Shown: positions 32,716 through 44,684, counted from the stretch's first letter. The stretch is 64,000 bases of DNA from Selaginella moellendorffii (GCF_000143415.4 NW_003314295.1:1535950-1599949); one strand, 5' to 3'. Numbers and translations are program-made. Notes: generated by a model not told the origin, from the letters alone.

Positions 32716-35700
32716 ATGCTTGCGCTCCTCTTCTTCTTCTCGATCGCGTGGGCGCCAGCCGAATCCAGGGGTGGAGCTGGAGCGGCTTGCACAGACTCCA
32801 GGTCCTCTTCGTTTCCCTTCTGTGATGTATCGCTTCCCGTGCCGGATCGAGTGGCGGATCTGGTCGGGCGCATGAATCTCTCCGAGAAGATTGCGCAAAT
32901 TGTGAGCAATGCGTCGGGGATTCCTCGGCTGGGAATTCCAGGCTACCAGTGGTGGGAAGAAGCTCTCCATGGCGTTGCGGAGAGCCCAGGAGTCAAATTC
33001 GCCGCCCCTGTTCCTTCGGCGACGAGCTTCCCTCAGGTTATTCTCACTGTGGCCTCGTTTAATTCCTCGCTATGGAACAAAATCGCCCAGGTACGATAGA
33101 AGGATTCTGGCTTGAATGTTGGTTGTTTTCCATGGAGTTTTTCTTGCTCGCGATTGAGTGATTGATTGATTTTGTTTCTTCTTTCTCGCGTGTAGATTTT
33201 TACTTTCTTGCTCGCGATTGATTGATTGATTTTGTTTCTTCTTTCTCGCGTGGAGATGCTTACGTTCTTGCTCGCCATTGATTCGTTGGTTTTGTTTCTT
33301 CTTTCTCGCTTAGAGATGTCTAGTTTCTTGCTCGTGATTGATTCATTGATTTTGTTTCTTCTTCCTGGCGTGGAGATTTTTACGGTCTTGCTCGCGATTG
33401 ATTCATTGGTTTTGTTTCTTCTTTCTCGCGTGGAGATTCTTATTCGATTAAGTATCCATGCAGCTCTTTGTTTTCTAGTGACATGGTTGATGATTCGAAT
33501 GTCGTTACGCGTTTCTATCTCGAGGCTTGCTTGTGAGCGTTTTGTTTGTTCGGTTTGTTTTGCATGTAAGCTTGACGTTTAGTTTCTTGGCAGGCTATAT
33601 CGATCGAGGCCATCGCAATGTACAATGCCGGAAGGTCAGGTCTCACATTTTGGAGTCCAAATATAAACATCTTCCGGGATCCAAGATGGGGAAGAGGCCA
33701 GGAAACCCCTGGAGAAGATCCGTTACTCTCGAGCAAGTACGCTGCTTACTTTGTGCGGGGCTTGCAAGAGGGTGACTACGATGAAGGCACAGCGATAAGT
33801 ACCATGCAAGGAAGTCCTACGAGGCTGAAGGTTTCATCATGCTGCAAGCATTTCACGGCATACGACATGGAAAAATCTGAAGGTACAGATTGTTTTCACT
33901 TTAATGCACAGGTAAAATGAACTGCTTGAAGTTAATTCTTTCCACCTTTGTTTCGAGTTAATGCGTTTTAAAACAGGTAACTGTTCAGGATTTGCAAGAT
34001 ACGTTTGATCCACCTTTCAGAAGCTGCATCGTTGATGGCCAAGCTAGCGGACTTATGTGCTCTTACAACAGAGTGAACGGAGTTCCAAGCTGTGCGGATT
34101 ATACATTTCTTACAGAAACAGTCAGGAATTCCTGGGGATTTGAAGGGTATGTGATCATGTAGCTGACTAATCTATTTTTCATGTCTTTTTTCTTCCGTCA
34201 GATACATTGTTTCAGACTGTGATGCAGTTGCACTTCTTTATGAATATATAAACTACACAACCACAGCAGAAGATGCTGTCGCCGATGTCCTATCAGCGGG
34301 TAACGAATAAAAGTCTTAAACTCTTTGTCGGCATACCTTCGTCCTACATTGTTCCAGGAATGGATTTGAATTGCGGAACGTTTCTTCTCAGACACACTGC
34401 TGCTGCCATTGAACAAGGAAAGGTGACAGAGGCGGCAGTAGATCGAGCTCTGTCGAATGTTATGACAGTGCGCATGAGGCTTGGTCTCTTTGACGGAAAT
34501 AGTGGTGAAACGTATAACTCGATTGGACCTGACGCTGTTTGCACCCCAGAACATCGGCAGTTATCTCTCGAAGCGGCTGAGCAAGGAATCGTGCTACTAA
34601 AAAATTCAGGAAACGTGCTACCATTTCCGAGAAATGATTTGATGACTATAGCCGTGATAGGTCCAAGCGGAAACGCAACTGAGACGATGCTGGGGAATTA
34701 TGCTGGTACGCGGCTTAAACTTTACATATTGCTTTTCTACAAGCTTTGTCATTTCAGGTGTTCCGTGTCAGTACATCACACCTTTCCAAGGACTTCAGGA
34801 ATACACCAAGTGCGTCGTTTTTGAGCCTGGCTGTAAAGACATTATGTGCAACGACACTACGCTCTTCTTGGCCGCTGTGAGAGCCGCAGAAAACTCTGAT
34901 GCTGTCGTTATCGTCGTTGGACTAGACAAGGACCAAGAAAGAGAAGGCCTTGATAGAACGAGCTTGCTCCTCCCGGGAAATCAACAGGGTTTGGTGCTAG
35001 AAGTTTCCAAGGTTGCAAAGGGACCTGTTATTCTCGTGGTTATGTCTGGCGGGCCTATAGACGTAACCTTCGCAAAAGAGAATTGCAAAATATCAAATGT
35101 CTTATGGGTGGGATATCCCGGTGAGGCGGGAGGCAAAGCGATAGCACGAGTGATATTTGGAGATCACAATCCAGGTACGGCTCCTTGTACTCTTAAGCGA
35201 GTTTCCATGGAACTCTTTTTTTAATTTTAATTTTTTTTTTGTAGCTGGAAGGCTTCCTATGACTTGGTATCCTCAGGCGTTCGCAGAACATGTTTCAATA
35301 CTCAACATGCATTTGCGTCCAAACACTTCAACAGGATTTCCCGGCAGAACTTATCGCTTCTACACCGGAGAAAACGTCTATGAATTTGGCCACGGCTTGA
35401 GCTACACCAACTTCACCTACACAAACTTTTGCGCGCCGAGTAACATCACCGCTCGTAACACTGTGGCAATTCGAACACCTCTTCGTGAAGACGGAGCCCG
35501 ACAATTTCCTATAGACTACACTGGGTGCGAGGCTCTGGCTTTTAAAGTGGTAGCCTACATCAGCAACACAGGGACACGAGATAGCGACCATATCTCGCTC
35601 CTGTACGCCATCCCGCCAGCTGCGAGTAGCAGTCTATCGCCTCCCAGGAAGCAGCTAATTTCTTTCAAGAGGCAGCATTTAATAGCAGGACGGTGTGCGA

Positions 35701-35837
35701 AAGTGGAGTTTGATGTCGATACCTGCAAGGACCTCGGCCTGACGAACGAGGCCGGGACGAAAGTTCTTGTCCACGGTGATTACAAGTTAAGCCTGGGAGA
35801 TATTGAGCACGTAATCAGCCTGACTCTCCTCAGCTGA
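32716..35837 (+). CDS. glycoside hydrolase family 3 beta-D-xylosidase, secreted
   Basis: Seven exons (32716-33090, 33594-33911, 33977-34146, 34202-34299, 34358-34705, 34758-35174, 35245-35837), giving 772 residues, normal for plant BXL proteins. A signal peptide ([17 protein letters not shown]) sends it to the cell wall. Family blocks are [55 protein letters not shown] and YIVSDCDAV with the nucleophile Asp. The second GH3 domain has [23 protein letters not shown] and [10 protein letters not shown], and a fibronectin-III-like end follows. It removes xylose or arabinose from wall xylan side chains; the exact substrate is not decided by sequence. Intron 1 (503 bp) is long because of a minisatellite; the other introns are 52-70 bp. 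Confidence 0.95.
33140..33440 (+). repeat. 60-bp minisatellite in intron 1 of the beta-xylosidase gene
   Basis: About five units with the shared core TTGCTCGCGATTGATT, then GATTTTGTTTCTTCTTTCTC and GCGTGGAGATT, spaced 59-60 bp. Units differ by a few bases and lie wholly inside the intron. Confidence 0.85.
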
Positions 35838-36059
35838 GGTAAGTTTCTATTTTAGCTATAACCAATCGAAGCTTCGGCTGATAAGCAGGTGGCATTTATG
35901 ATAATGATCCAGAGAGTGCTCTGTCACAGTTTCGGTGCCTTAAATTTCTCAGGAACCCCGTGAGATAAGGCTCTTTTTATCACACTTCTATAAACATTCT
36001 TTCAGGTGGCGATCGAGCTCAGTGTTCTTGGATCCTTCGGTCTCGATTAAGAAAGGAAA

Positions 36060-37511
36060 ATGCCGATCGAGAGGAGCAGCAGCGGCAGCAAAGCTCATGT
36101 AGTTCTCTTCACTTTCCAAGGGAAGGGACATATCAATCCCTTCATGAATCTGGCGAAGCAGCTCGCCAAGCTTGGGGTCTCGGTGACACTGCTCTTTCCT
36201 TCGAAGTCGGCTCTCGCTATGGTCACTTCATCGGCTATTGAAGGCCTGGACATAAAGTTGGCAACTCTTCCCACTCCGGACCTCCAGCTACCAGCGACGG
36301 TCACCATGCCGGGCATTCGCAAGTCTCAGACCAACAGCGTTCACTTTGACACTTTCGAGGGCCCTCTCCGGGATTTCCTTTGGGAAATGCTAGAAGATCC
36401 TTCTACAGTTTCACCATCGGCAGTAGTAGTCGATCTTCTCTTTCCTTGGACGACATCAGTGATAGACGAGCTCCGGATTCCCAGATATGTCCTCTACACA
36501 GCCGCGGCATCACACTTGGCTATCGGTTTGCACCTCAACGCGAACAAGGAAGGTAAAAGCTTGGAGACACTGGCTATGGAGGCCGAGAAGGAAGGTGTCA
36601 TCAGAGTCCCCGGACTTCCACCGCTAAAGTGGAACGAGGTTTCCAAAGAGCACAAGGATAAGAGTGACACCTTCTTCGCCGGGGGAGAAAGCTACAGGCG
36701 GTTTCTACTCGGCTGCAAAGGGATTCTTCTCAACACTTGCTACGAGCTCGAAGGAAAGGTGATCGACGCAGTGCGAGCCGTGTATCCGGAGATCAAGCTG
36801 TTTCCGGTTGGGCCTCTCATTCCAGAACATCTGCTCGATCAGTCTCAGATCAAAGCAAACGCTGATAAGTTTCGCAAGTCGACGTTCCTCCAGAGTTCCC
36901 GCGATCTTCAGTGCGAGGCGTGGCTCAACAAGCAGGAAAAATCATCAGTGCTCTACATCAGCTTCGGGAGCTGGATCGGAATCGTGGAGAAGCAGATGTC
37001 CGAGCTAGCTTTGGCTCTCGAGTCGAGCAAAAAGGCCTTTTTATGGGTGCTCCCAGTCCCCGACCCCGAGGCCGATACCGAGAAGTTCCTGGCGAGTGTT
37101 CTTCCGAAGGGATTCCAGGAGAGGACCAGCGAGCGTGGGCTGATCATTCCGGAATGGGCGCCGCAGCATTTCATCCTCTCGCATCCAGCTGTGGGAGGAT
37201 TCCTGACACACTGCGGCTGGAATTCGGTGACCGAGAGCATATCAGTAACGGGGGTGCCGCTCTTGTGCTGGCCATTCGTCGCGGATCAGCCAGCGATTTG
37301 CCGGTTCGTGGTGGACGGCCTCCGGATCGGCGTGGACATCCGCGAGAACAGGGAGGGGATCGCCGAGAGCGGGGAAATCGAGCGCGCTGTGCGCGAGGTG
37401 ATGGAGAGCGATGATCTTCGCGAGAGAGCTCGATCGCTCAAGAACAAGGTGAGAGAGAGCTTGGATCACAGGGCCTTCCAGGTGTTTGTGGAAAGCTTGA
37501 AGAAAGAGTAG
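36060..37511 (+). CDS. UDP-glycosyltransferase, family 1
   Basis: Single exon, 483 residues. The acceptor-side catalytic His is H24 in FQGKGHINPFMNLAKQL. The PSPG box that binds the UDP-sugar starts at W366: WAPQHFILSHPAVGGFLTHC, followed by GWNSVTESIS and ending in DQ, where Gln at the last position usually favours UDP-glucose. It is expected to glycosylate a small molecule in the cytosol; the acceptor cannot be told from sequence. The start has a short Ser-rich leader and no signal peptide, as usual. Confidence 0.95.
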   Translation: MPIERSSSGSKAHVVLFTFQGKGHINPFMNLAKQLAKLGVSVTLLFPSKSALAMVTSSAIEGLDIKLATLPTPDLQLPATVTMPGIRKSQTNSVHFDTFEGPLRDFLWEMLEDPSTVSPSAVVVDLLFPWTTSVIDELRIPRYVLYTAAASHLAIGLHLNANKEGKSLETLAMEAEKEGVIRVPGLPPLKWNEVSKEHKDKSDTFFAGGESYRRFLLGCKGILLNTCYELEGKVIDAVRAVYPEIKLFPVGPLIPEHLLDQSQIKANADKFRKSTFLQSSRDLQCEAWLNKQEKSSVLYISFGSWIGIVEKQMSELALALESSKKAFLWVLPVPDPEADTEKFLASVLPKGFQERTSERGLIIPEWAPQHFILSHPAVGGFLTHCGWNSVTESISVTGVPLLCWPFVADQPAICRFVVDGLRIGVDIRENREGIAESGEIERAVREVMESDDLRERARSLKNKVRESLDHRAFQVFVESLKKE

Positions 37512-38008
37512 CAAGCATTTAAAATTTAAAGTTTGAATTTAAACTGGAGGTTTCTTACCCTAAATATTCGCGCCAGTTTTGGCGAGATTCGAACCCCAAA
37601 TCCAAAATTTCCACGCGGGCGGCGCGCTCCACCTTACACTTCCGTACCCGTCAACGCACGTCGAGCCAATCTCATGCTTTTGGCTATGGACGCGCCTCAC
37701 AGTGTGTGTGTTTAGGGCTCGGCCAGCGCCTAGGGTTTGTGCTCGATCGGGGAAGGGGACGATGCGTACAGCGACAGCAGCGGGGGTGTCACGAGTAGCG
37801 GCGCTCGGATTATCGGCAATCGGCGGCGCCGCGGGGGCAGCGAGGAGCTCGACGAGGAGATTTGGCGGCGATTGGCTCTGGTGGTGGCGCCCGGAATGGT
37901 GGTCTGGGGGTTCTCCGCGATCGTTGTAGGGGTTCGTTAGGGTCCAAGCAAGCCAGCAACCGCTCCGCTCCCACACCTTCCAATTGATGCTGTGATTTCC
38001 ACTCCGCC
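37512..38008. promoter_or_regulatory. intergenic and upstream region of the BAH+Agenet gene
   Basis: About 500 bp between the UGT stop and the next start. It holds a TAGGGTTT telo-box-like site near 37731 and a GC-rich probable 5' leader. No separate gene is supported. Confidence 0.3.
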
Positions 38009-40334
38009 ATGCATGGCTCTGGATCGCCCCTCGGCAGCGGTCCTGGGCGATTCGTGGAGTGGGAGGAGACGTTTGTTTCCAATGACCGTGGGAGCAGGGT
38101 CGTGCACTACTATCTCAAGGATCGCCAGGGGCAGGCGACGCTGGCGGTGGTGGGCACCGAGCGCAGCGTCCGGCATATGGTGTATGTGGTGTGCGACGAT
38201 TTTCTCCCGCTTGCTGGGCTGGACAAGAGCACCACCGCGAATTTCAAGTGGCGTGCTCGTCGTGAAGTTGTGGACTGGCTCTCCTCTTTGCTATCGAAGT
38301 CTTGTGCGTCCTCTCCTTGTCGCTCGAATTCTCACGTCTCAGGTAGCGCTTTCGTCTTTTGCTTCCTTTGTTGGTTGTTCTCTAACACGATCGCATTGTC
38401 CAGTTGAGACTGCTGCCACGGAAGACAGTCCAGATGGTGGGAAGCGTCTTCACGTAAGTTACACTAGCTCTTGCTTTGATTGCTGGGCTTTGCTCATATA
38501 GTTGTTTTACAGGACTCGAAGAAGTCCGTGACGAACGTTTTCTGGGTGGGATCGAGCTGGACTTGTCGCAAACGCTTGAAGCATTACAAGTCCTTTCGAA
38601 GGAACGGAATTACAATAGCAGTGGGTGTTATTTGATATACTTTCTGCGTTTCTTTTTGACAGGGTGCTTGCTTGTACGTAGGTGAAAAGCTTTGTTTTTG
38701 TGATGTCCGAGGAGAACGAGCACCATATTGCGTACATAGAGGACATGTACGAGGATAAAAAGCTGAGGAAGAAGCTCCGTGTTCGATGGTTTCATAAGAC
38801 CAGCGAGCTGGCTTGCAAAATCCCAGCCCCGCCACCTCATCCGCGAGAGGTGTTTTTTACTCAGTTTCCGCAAGTAATTAGTGTTGAATGTGTAGATGGT
38901 CTTGCTACAGTTCTGGCACCCGAGCACTTCGAGAAATGCCCGCTGTTTCTTCCCGATTCCCAGGAGCTCATTCACGTTTGCTCGAGGCAGTTTGACAACG
39001 ACGGGATTAAGCCGTTAAACATCTGCGGTGTGGAAGGCTACTGGGAACAAAAGGCTCTCGCAGCGCTTGGTGTTTCGTCCTCTCGGGGATCGCCGGACTT
39101 GGCTAGTGATGACGACGAAGACGAAGAGAATGGTGGTGGCCGGGGGCCGCGGTTGACAAGGTACCGTAGGAGAAGAGTTGATAAAGGGCACAGTAATAGT
39201 TCGACTCCGACGACTGATGGAGAAGGGAATGGGTTGTCAGACGTGGATCCGACGAGAGCGAGCTTCGAAGTTGGCGACAAGGTTGAGATACTCTGCCAGG
39301 ACAGTGGTGTGAGGGGGTGCTGGTTCATAGGTGTGATCGTCGGTAAGACGTCCAGGCGCGTGAGAGTTCGCTACGATGATCTCCAAGACGATGATGGCAA
39401 GGAAAATCTCGAGGTAATCCAGTTTGGTTTCTGAGCAGTAGTTTTACGCTGTTGGTTTTGTTGCTTGTTTCAGGAATGGGTGTCGACGTCTAAAGTAGCA
39501 CAGTTGGACAAGCTGAACATCCGGGCTCACAGGAGGCCTGCTCTCAGGCCTTGTCCCGCCACTGGCCCGGAAGCTGTGGCTTGCTCGTTTGGCACCCCAG
39601 TTGATGTCTGGTGGAATGACGGATGGTGGGAAGGAGTCGTGATCGGCAGGGTAACAGCAAATGAAGTTCGTGTCTACTTTCCTGGTAAGAGTTTTCTTTG
39701 TTTCCATGTCGTTTAGCTGCGGGCTGACTTCGTATCGTTTTCGTTTCTAGACGAAGGTGATGCAGAGGTTTTCAAGACATCCGATCTTCGTGTCTCGAGG
39801 GACTGGGTAAACAGCCAGTGGTGCAACGTGAAGGCCGATCCGGAGGCCGTGTCGGCCATGGGAATCGTGTGCGGCAGCAGGGACCCGCTGACGGTGTCGC
39901 AGAGTTGTAGATATCAGAATAGATATGAGGAAGGAAACATAGACCGGATGATAAGCATAGTGGAAGCAGCCGAGGAGCTACGGGAAGAGGAAGATAATGC
40001 CGACAAGTTTTTGACCAGGTGCTCGTCCGACGATTCCAGCCGCAAGAGAAAGGCCGGAGGAGGCAGCGGAGAAGAGGAAGAAGCCTGCGCTGGCGATGGT
40101 GGCGGTGGCAGCGGCGGTCTCAAGTGCAAGCACTCGAAGGAAGCTAGCGTGGAGGAGAGTGACTGCGAGCTAGACATGGAGCAGGAAGGATGGAACAACG
40201 TAAACAAGAAGCCGAGGATCGCTAGCAGCGCCGCCGCCACCAACGCTTCCATTCGCAGCCCCTCGCTCAAGAGTTCTTCCACGATGTTTGGAAGTCCACT
40301 GCCGCCAGTGGCGAGCCTGGTATTGTCGAGGTGA
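38009..40334 (+). CDS. BAH and Agenet domain protein (chromatin reader)
   Basis: Six exons (38009-38303, 38404-38453, 38513-38620, 38682-39413, 39474-39684, 39751-40334), giving 659 residues. A BAH domain lies over about residues 50-300, with SFVFVMSEENEHHIAYIEDM, KLRVRWFHKTSEL and REVFFTQFPQVISVECVDG. After an acidic linker come paired Agenet/Tudor-like domains: FEVGDKVEILCQDSGVRGCW, FIGVIVG and RVRVRYDDL, then FGTPVDVWWNDGWWEGVVIG and VRVYFPGDEGD. The C-terminal 170 residues are low-complexity with basic nuclear signals. Such proteins bind modified histone tails in the nucleus. The family fit is strong; the histone mark read is not known. Confidence 0.9.
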
Positions 40335-40865
40335 GTGAGTGTAGTAGTAGTGTGGAGCGATCGATTTTTAGTAGCAAGATGAAGCAGGGAGCTTCGTTTT
40401 TAATGAAGCGTTTTTTTCCTTCATAGATTCTACTCGTTCTTTTTTTCTTCGTGATTATGGTTTCTGAGAATTCTTTCTTTTTAATCATTGCCGTCGGTTG
40501 ACTGTGCACTGGATGTGGACACGTGACATTAATTAAAACTTCTAAAACATTAGAATGGTCGCGAATTTTCTTCCGGAGAGAGATATTCCAGAGCGCTCAC
40601 GAGAATCATGCTGGAGCAGCGTCTCGATCGATCGGAGCTCCATGGAGTGAATGCGTCCATCCCGCTCGATCAGGTATGGAGGAGCTAGGCAGGATCCAGT
40701 GGAAGCAGCCGTGGCGGCGGCGGTGGCGGCGAGATCTCGCCTCTCTCGTATCTGGGTTGTGCCACGGCGGCGCTAGAGCTCACGGGGGATTGATGGACGA
40801 GGAGGAGGCCAATCGAATCCGGCAGGAAGAAGACGAGGCGATGGTAATTTGATCCATGGCTGAGA
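40335..40865. other. intergenic region upstream of the lipase gene
   Basis: Probable 3' UTR of the BAH+Agenet gene and 5' region of the lipase gene. A 109-codon open frame at 40523-40852 shows no domain and ends just before the lipase start, so it is taken as leader DNA. Confidence 0.35.
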
Positions 40866-42830
40866 ATGGGAGGGATTATCGGAGTCCCGGTGATCGAGTG
40901 CGTCTACTTGGCTGGCTGTGCGCACTGGGCTTGGAAGCGCTGCATTCGATCCGGAGAAGACGATAGTCGAGGTAATTCCTTGCGATCCAGGGTGATTGAT
41001 TTTCTTTCTTTGCCACTGTTATTTTCGAGAGTGATCTTTCATTCTTCTTTCGAGTGATTGATTTTCCTTCTTTCTTTGCGTCAGCTTTCATACTGTTCTT
41101 TCGAGAGTGATCTTTCATTCTTCTTTCTTTGCGATGGAGTGACTGATTTTTCTTCTTTCTTTGCGTGAGATTTCATAATGTTCGTTCGAGTTTCGAGAGT
41201 GATCTTTCATTCTTCTTTCTTTGCGTGAGATTTCATACTGTGTGATCTTTCATCTTTTCTGACAATAAGTTATAACTTCCAGGCTGGGCCGAGGCCGAGT
41301 TTGAGGATTTCAAGCCGGTTCCACACATGTGTCGTCTCGTTCTCGCGGTTTACGAGAAAGACCTCGCGAATCCACGCTGGGCTCCTCCGGGTGGCTATGG
41401 AATCAAGCTCCAGGACGTGGTGAAGAGAGTGAGCTACAAGGACACGCGCGGCAAAGCGCCACCTTATCTGATCTACTTGGATCGCGAGAACTGCGACATT
41501 GTCATGGCGATCCGGGGCTTGAATCTCGTCAAGGAGAGCGACTACGCGGTGCTACTGGACAACAAGCTGGGAAAGCAGATGTTCGAGGGTGGCTACGTCC
41601 ACCATGGATTGCTCAAGTCGGCGGCCTGGGTTCTCAACAAGGAGGTGAAGCTTCTCAAGCAGCTCGTTGTGGAGAATCCTTCGTTCACGCTCACTTGCAC
41701 GGGGCACTCGCTGGGATCCGGGGTTGCGGCTCTTCTCACGGTTTTGATCGTCAAGAACAGGAACTTGGTGGGAAACATTGCGAAGGAGAAGATCAGGTGC
41801 TATGCGATCGCTCCTGCGAGATGCATGTCGTTGAATCTGGCTGTGAGGTACGCCGACGTGATCAACTCCGTGATTCTCCAGGTAAAGGATTGAAACTTCT
41901 CTAAGTTTGTCTCTTGAAAGAAGATATACAAGTTCCATGCAGGATGATTTTCTTCCCAGGACTGCGACGCCTCTAGAGGACATGTTCAAGTCCCTCTTCT
42001 GGTGAGAGCAAGTTTAGTTCCATGTTCTCGTTTCTAAGTTCTTTCTTCGTTTTTTTTTACAAGCTTGCCGTGCTTGCTTTGCATCATTTGCGTTCGAGAC
42101 ACCTTCCTCTCGGAGGCCAAGATGCTCAAAGATCCCCGAAGGCTCTACACTCCCGGAAGAATCTATCACATAGTGGAGCGCAAAGTTTGCAGGTAGTTTT
42201 CCTCTCTTTTTCGTCTCTCGTGGTGTACTTTCTCATCTGGATCAGCGTAAACTTACCAGGTGTGGAACATATCCTCCAGTCGTGAAGACCGCGGTTCCCG
42301 TGGACGGGAGATTCGAGCGCATAGTTTTGTCCAGCAGCGCTACCTCAGATCACTCCATCGTGTGGATCCACAGAGAAGGTGCCAAGGCCTTGGAAGTACG
42401 TGAAACTCTCGATTCTTTTCTTCCAAGTGAAGCTCTTGTTTGTTCGATACAGCTGATGGAAGAAACAGCGACAATGCAATCTCCAACGCCCAACAAGATG
42501 GTCCGGCAGCACTCGATACAGGAAGAACACATGGAACAATACAAGGCCGCCATGGAACGAGCAAAAACGCTTAACATCCCCCACGCTCACGACTCTCCCT
42601 CGCAGTCCTACGGCACTTTCGACCACGTCTCCGTGGGAGACACCGACGAGAGCGACGCTGAGAACCAGGCCGAGATCTCAAGGTCGCACTCGCCATCGCC
42701 AGACGAGGAAGACGAGGAAGAAGAAGACTCAGCCGAAGTGAGCGAGGAGGAAAGCCTGGACAAGTGGAAGAAGTTCTTGCGAGAACTATTTCCAAAGGAT
42801 CGATACGAGAGACTGCTAAGCACAGGCTGA
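40866..42830 (+). CDS. class 3 lipase (mono-/diacylglycerol lipase-like alpha/beta hydrolase)
   Basis: Six exons (40866-40971, 41283-41881, 41943-42001, 42064-42192, 42260-42395, 42453-42830), giving 468 residues. The N-terminus MGGIIGVPVIECVYLAGCAH is hydrophobic and matches the plant family with an N-terminal lipase_3_N block. The nucleophile elbow is TGHSLGSGVAALL; an upstream CDIVMAIRGLNLVKESDY and later LPRTATPLEDMF belong to the fold. The C-terminus is an acidic Ser-rich tail. It is likely to hydrolyse mono- or diacylglycerol at a membrane; activity is inferred from family. A competing ATG nine bases upstream is in another frame that stops early. Confidence 0.9.
40990..41265 (+). repeat. 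degenerate minisatellite in intron 1 of the lipase gene
   Basis: Four to five imperfect units built from GTGATCTTTCATTCTTCTTT and CTTTGCGTGAGATTTCATAC. They explain why this intron (311 bp) is several times longer than its neighbours. Confidence 0.75.
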
Positions 42831-42951
42831 AAGTCTTACTGCCGCGGTTCTTACTTTGATACTCTTCGCGATGGTCCTACGTTTTTGTTGTACATTGTCA
42901 CAGGACCACAACTATTTTGGAAGAACAAGCTTCCATAGCTTTCTTCTCGAT

Positions 42952-43025
42952 CTATATCCTTCTTCCATAGCGTAAGGAAGAAGGATATAGTTTTATCATA
43001 GACTTGCGATCAGTGTGATCGCAAG
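42952..43025. other. two perfect hairpins between convergent genes
   Basis: The first stem is CTATATCCTTCTTCC at 42952-42966 against its exact reverse complement at 42976-42990, with a 9-base loop. The second stem is CTTGCGATCA at 43003-43012 against 43016-43025, with a 3-base loop. They lie in the 402-bp gap between the lipase stop and the NDUFV1 stop, where both 3' UTRs should end. Confidence 0.75.
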
Positions 43026-43232
43026 GATGGTTGCTATGATCATATAGAACATGATCGCAAGGCTATGGTTTCTATAACTTATTCCTTTCGATACGTGATG
43101 TATAACACAACAATATAGATACAAAACATTGTGAGTTCGTTTTGTTATTCCACTGGCTTCTTCTTCTTCGTCATTGTCACTTGTGTGAATCGTCCTTCCT
43201 TCTTCCACCATAGCCAGCTCTCCATCGCTCGC

Positions 43233-44684
43233 TCAAGCCGTGGCAGCCACCGCCTGCTTCTCGCGCTTGGCACGCTCCAAAATCCTCCTCTCCAGCTCCG
43301 GCCGGAAGTGCCGGATCAATCCTTGCACCGGCCACGCCGCCGCATCCCCGAGCGCACAGATGGTGTGCCCCTCGATCTGCTTGGTCACCTCCTGGAGCAT
43401 ATCAATCTCCTCCAGGTACGCGTTCCCGACTTTCATCCTCTCCATGAGCGTCCACAGCCACCCCGTCCCCTCCCGGCACGGCGTGCACTGGCCGCAGCTC
43501 TCGTGCTTGTAGAAATACGAGAGCCTGGCGATGGCGTCCACCACGTCCGTCGACTTGTCCATGACGATCACCGCCGCGGTCCCCAGCCCCGACTGGACCG
43601 CCTTGAGCGCGTCAAAGTCCATGAGCACGTCGTCGCAGATCTTCTTCGGCAGCAGCGGCACCGAGGATCCCCCGGGGATGATCGCCAGCAAGTTGTCCCA
43701 GCCGCCTCTCACTCCCCCGCAGTGCCGCTCGATCAGCTCCTTGAGCGGGATGCTCATCTCCTCCTCCACCGTGCATGGCTTGTTTACGTGCCCCGACACG
43801 CAGAAGAGCTTCGTCCCCGAGTTGTTCTTCCGGCCAAAGCTCGCGAACCACTCGGGCCCCCGGCGGAGGATGGTCGGCGACACCGCCACCGTCTCGACGT
43901 TGGTGACGGTGGTCGGGCAGCCGTAGAGCCCGACGTTGGCTGGAAACGGTGGCTTGAGCCTCGGCTTCCCTTGCTTCCCCTCGAGGCTCTCGAGCAGCGC
44001 GGTCTCCTCGCCGCAGATGTAAGCTCCGGCTCCAAAGTGGACGTGGATGTCGAAGTCATAGCCGGATCCACAAGCGTTCTTGCCAATGTAGCCAGCGGCG
44101 TAGGCCTCTTTCACCGCGCGCTCCAAGTTCTTCCTCTCGTTCACGTACTCTCCACGGATGTAGATATACGCGGCTCTCGCTCGCATTCCAACGCCGGCGA
44201 TCAAGCAGCCCTCGACGAGCTTGTGTGGATCGTGCCGCATGATCTCCCTGTCCTTGCAAGTCCCCGGCTCGCTCTCGTCGGCGTTCACCACCAAGTAGGA
44301 CGGGCGTCCATCCGAGACCTTTGGCATGAAGGACCACTTGAGCCCGGATGGAAAGCCCGCCCCTCCTCGGCCTCTCAATCCAGACTTCTTCATCTCGTTC
44401 ACGATCCAGTCGGGGCCCTTGAGCACCAGGTCCTTTGTGCGGTGCCAATCGCCCCTGGCCATGGCGCCCTTGAGGAAAGGGTCGTGGATCCCGTAGAGAT
44501 TGGTGAAGATCCTGTCCTCGTCCTTGAGTCCGCCAAAGCTCGTCCTCTCTGTGGCCGGGGGCGGCGGCGGGGCTGGCTGTGGCGTCGCGGATTTGCTCGC
44601 AGCCTGGACGCTCATGAATCGGGAGCTCCCCGGGGAGAAGAGCCTGGCGCTGATGGTGGCGCGCAGAGATCTGGACGGCCTCAT
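43233..44684 (-). CDS. NDUFV1: NADH:ubiquinone oxidoreductase 51-kDa subunit (complex I)
   Basis: Single exon, 483 residues. The Arg/Ser-rich N-terminus ([20 protein letters not shown]) is a mitochondrial presequence. The NADH and FMN sites are in [40 protein letters not shown] and [20 protein letters not shown]. The N3 4Fe-4S cluster ligands are the three Cys of [11 protein letters not shown] and the Cys of [15 protein letters not shown]. The product is the NADH entry site of complex I in the inner membrane. Codons end overwhelmingly in G or C, and the gene has no intron, unlike nearby genes with 6-13 exons. Confidence 0.97.
   Translation of the reverse strand: MRPSRSLRATISARLFSPGSSRFMSVQAASKSATPQPAPPPPPATERTSFGGLKDEDRIFTNLYGIHDPFLKGAMARGDWHRTKDLVLKGPDWIVNEMKKSGLRGRGGAGFPSGLKWSFMPKVSDGRPSYLVVNADESEPGTCKDREIMRHDPHKLVEGCLIAGVGMRARAAYIYIRGEYVNERKNLERAVKEAYAAGYIGKNACGSGYDFDIHVHFGAGAYICGEETALLESLEGKQGKPRLKPPFPANVGLYGCPTTVTNVETVAVSPTILRRGPEWFASFGRKNNSGTKLFCVSGHVNKPCTVEEEMSIPLKELIERHCGGVRGGWDNLLAIIPGGSSVPLLPKKICDDVLMDFDALKAVQSGLGTAAVIVMDKSTDVVDAIARLSYFYKHESCGQCTPCREGTGWLWTLMERMKVGNAYLEEIDMLQEVTKQIEGHTICALGDAAAWPVQGLIRHFRPELERRILERAKREKQAVAATA

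Noticed and set aside
33226-33582. Leu-rich, repeated 118-codon frame
   Set aside because: It is the minisatellite inside intron 1 of the beta-xylosidase gene.
36911-37414. Second long frame inside the UGT gene
   Set aside because: Frame-shifted shadow within a clearly coding, GC-rich exon.
37566-37600. E2F-like ATTCGCGC site and a tRNA-like GTTCGAATC T-loop on the minus strand
   Set aside because: The 8-base E2F match is too short to stand alone, and no paired T-arm or A-box exists for a tRNA.
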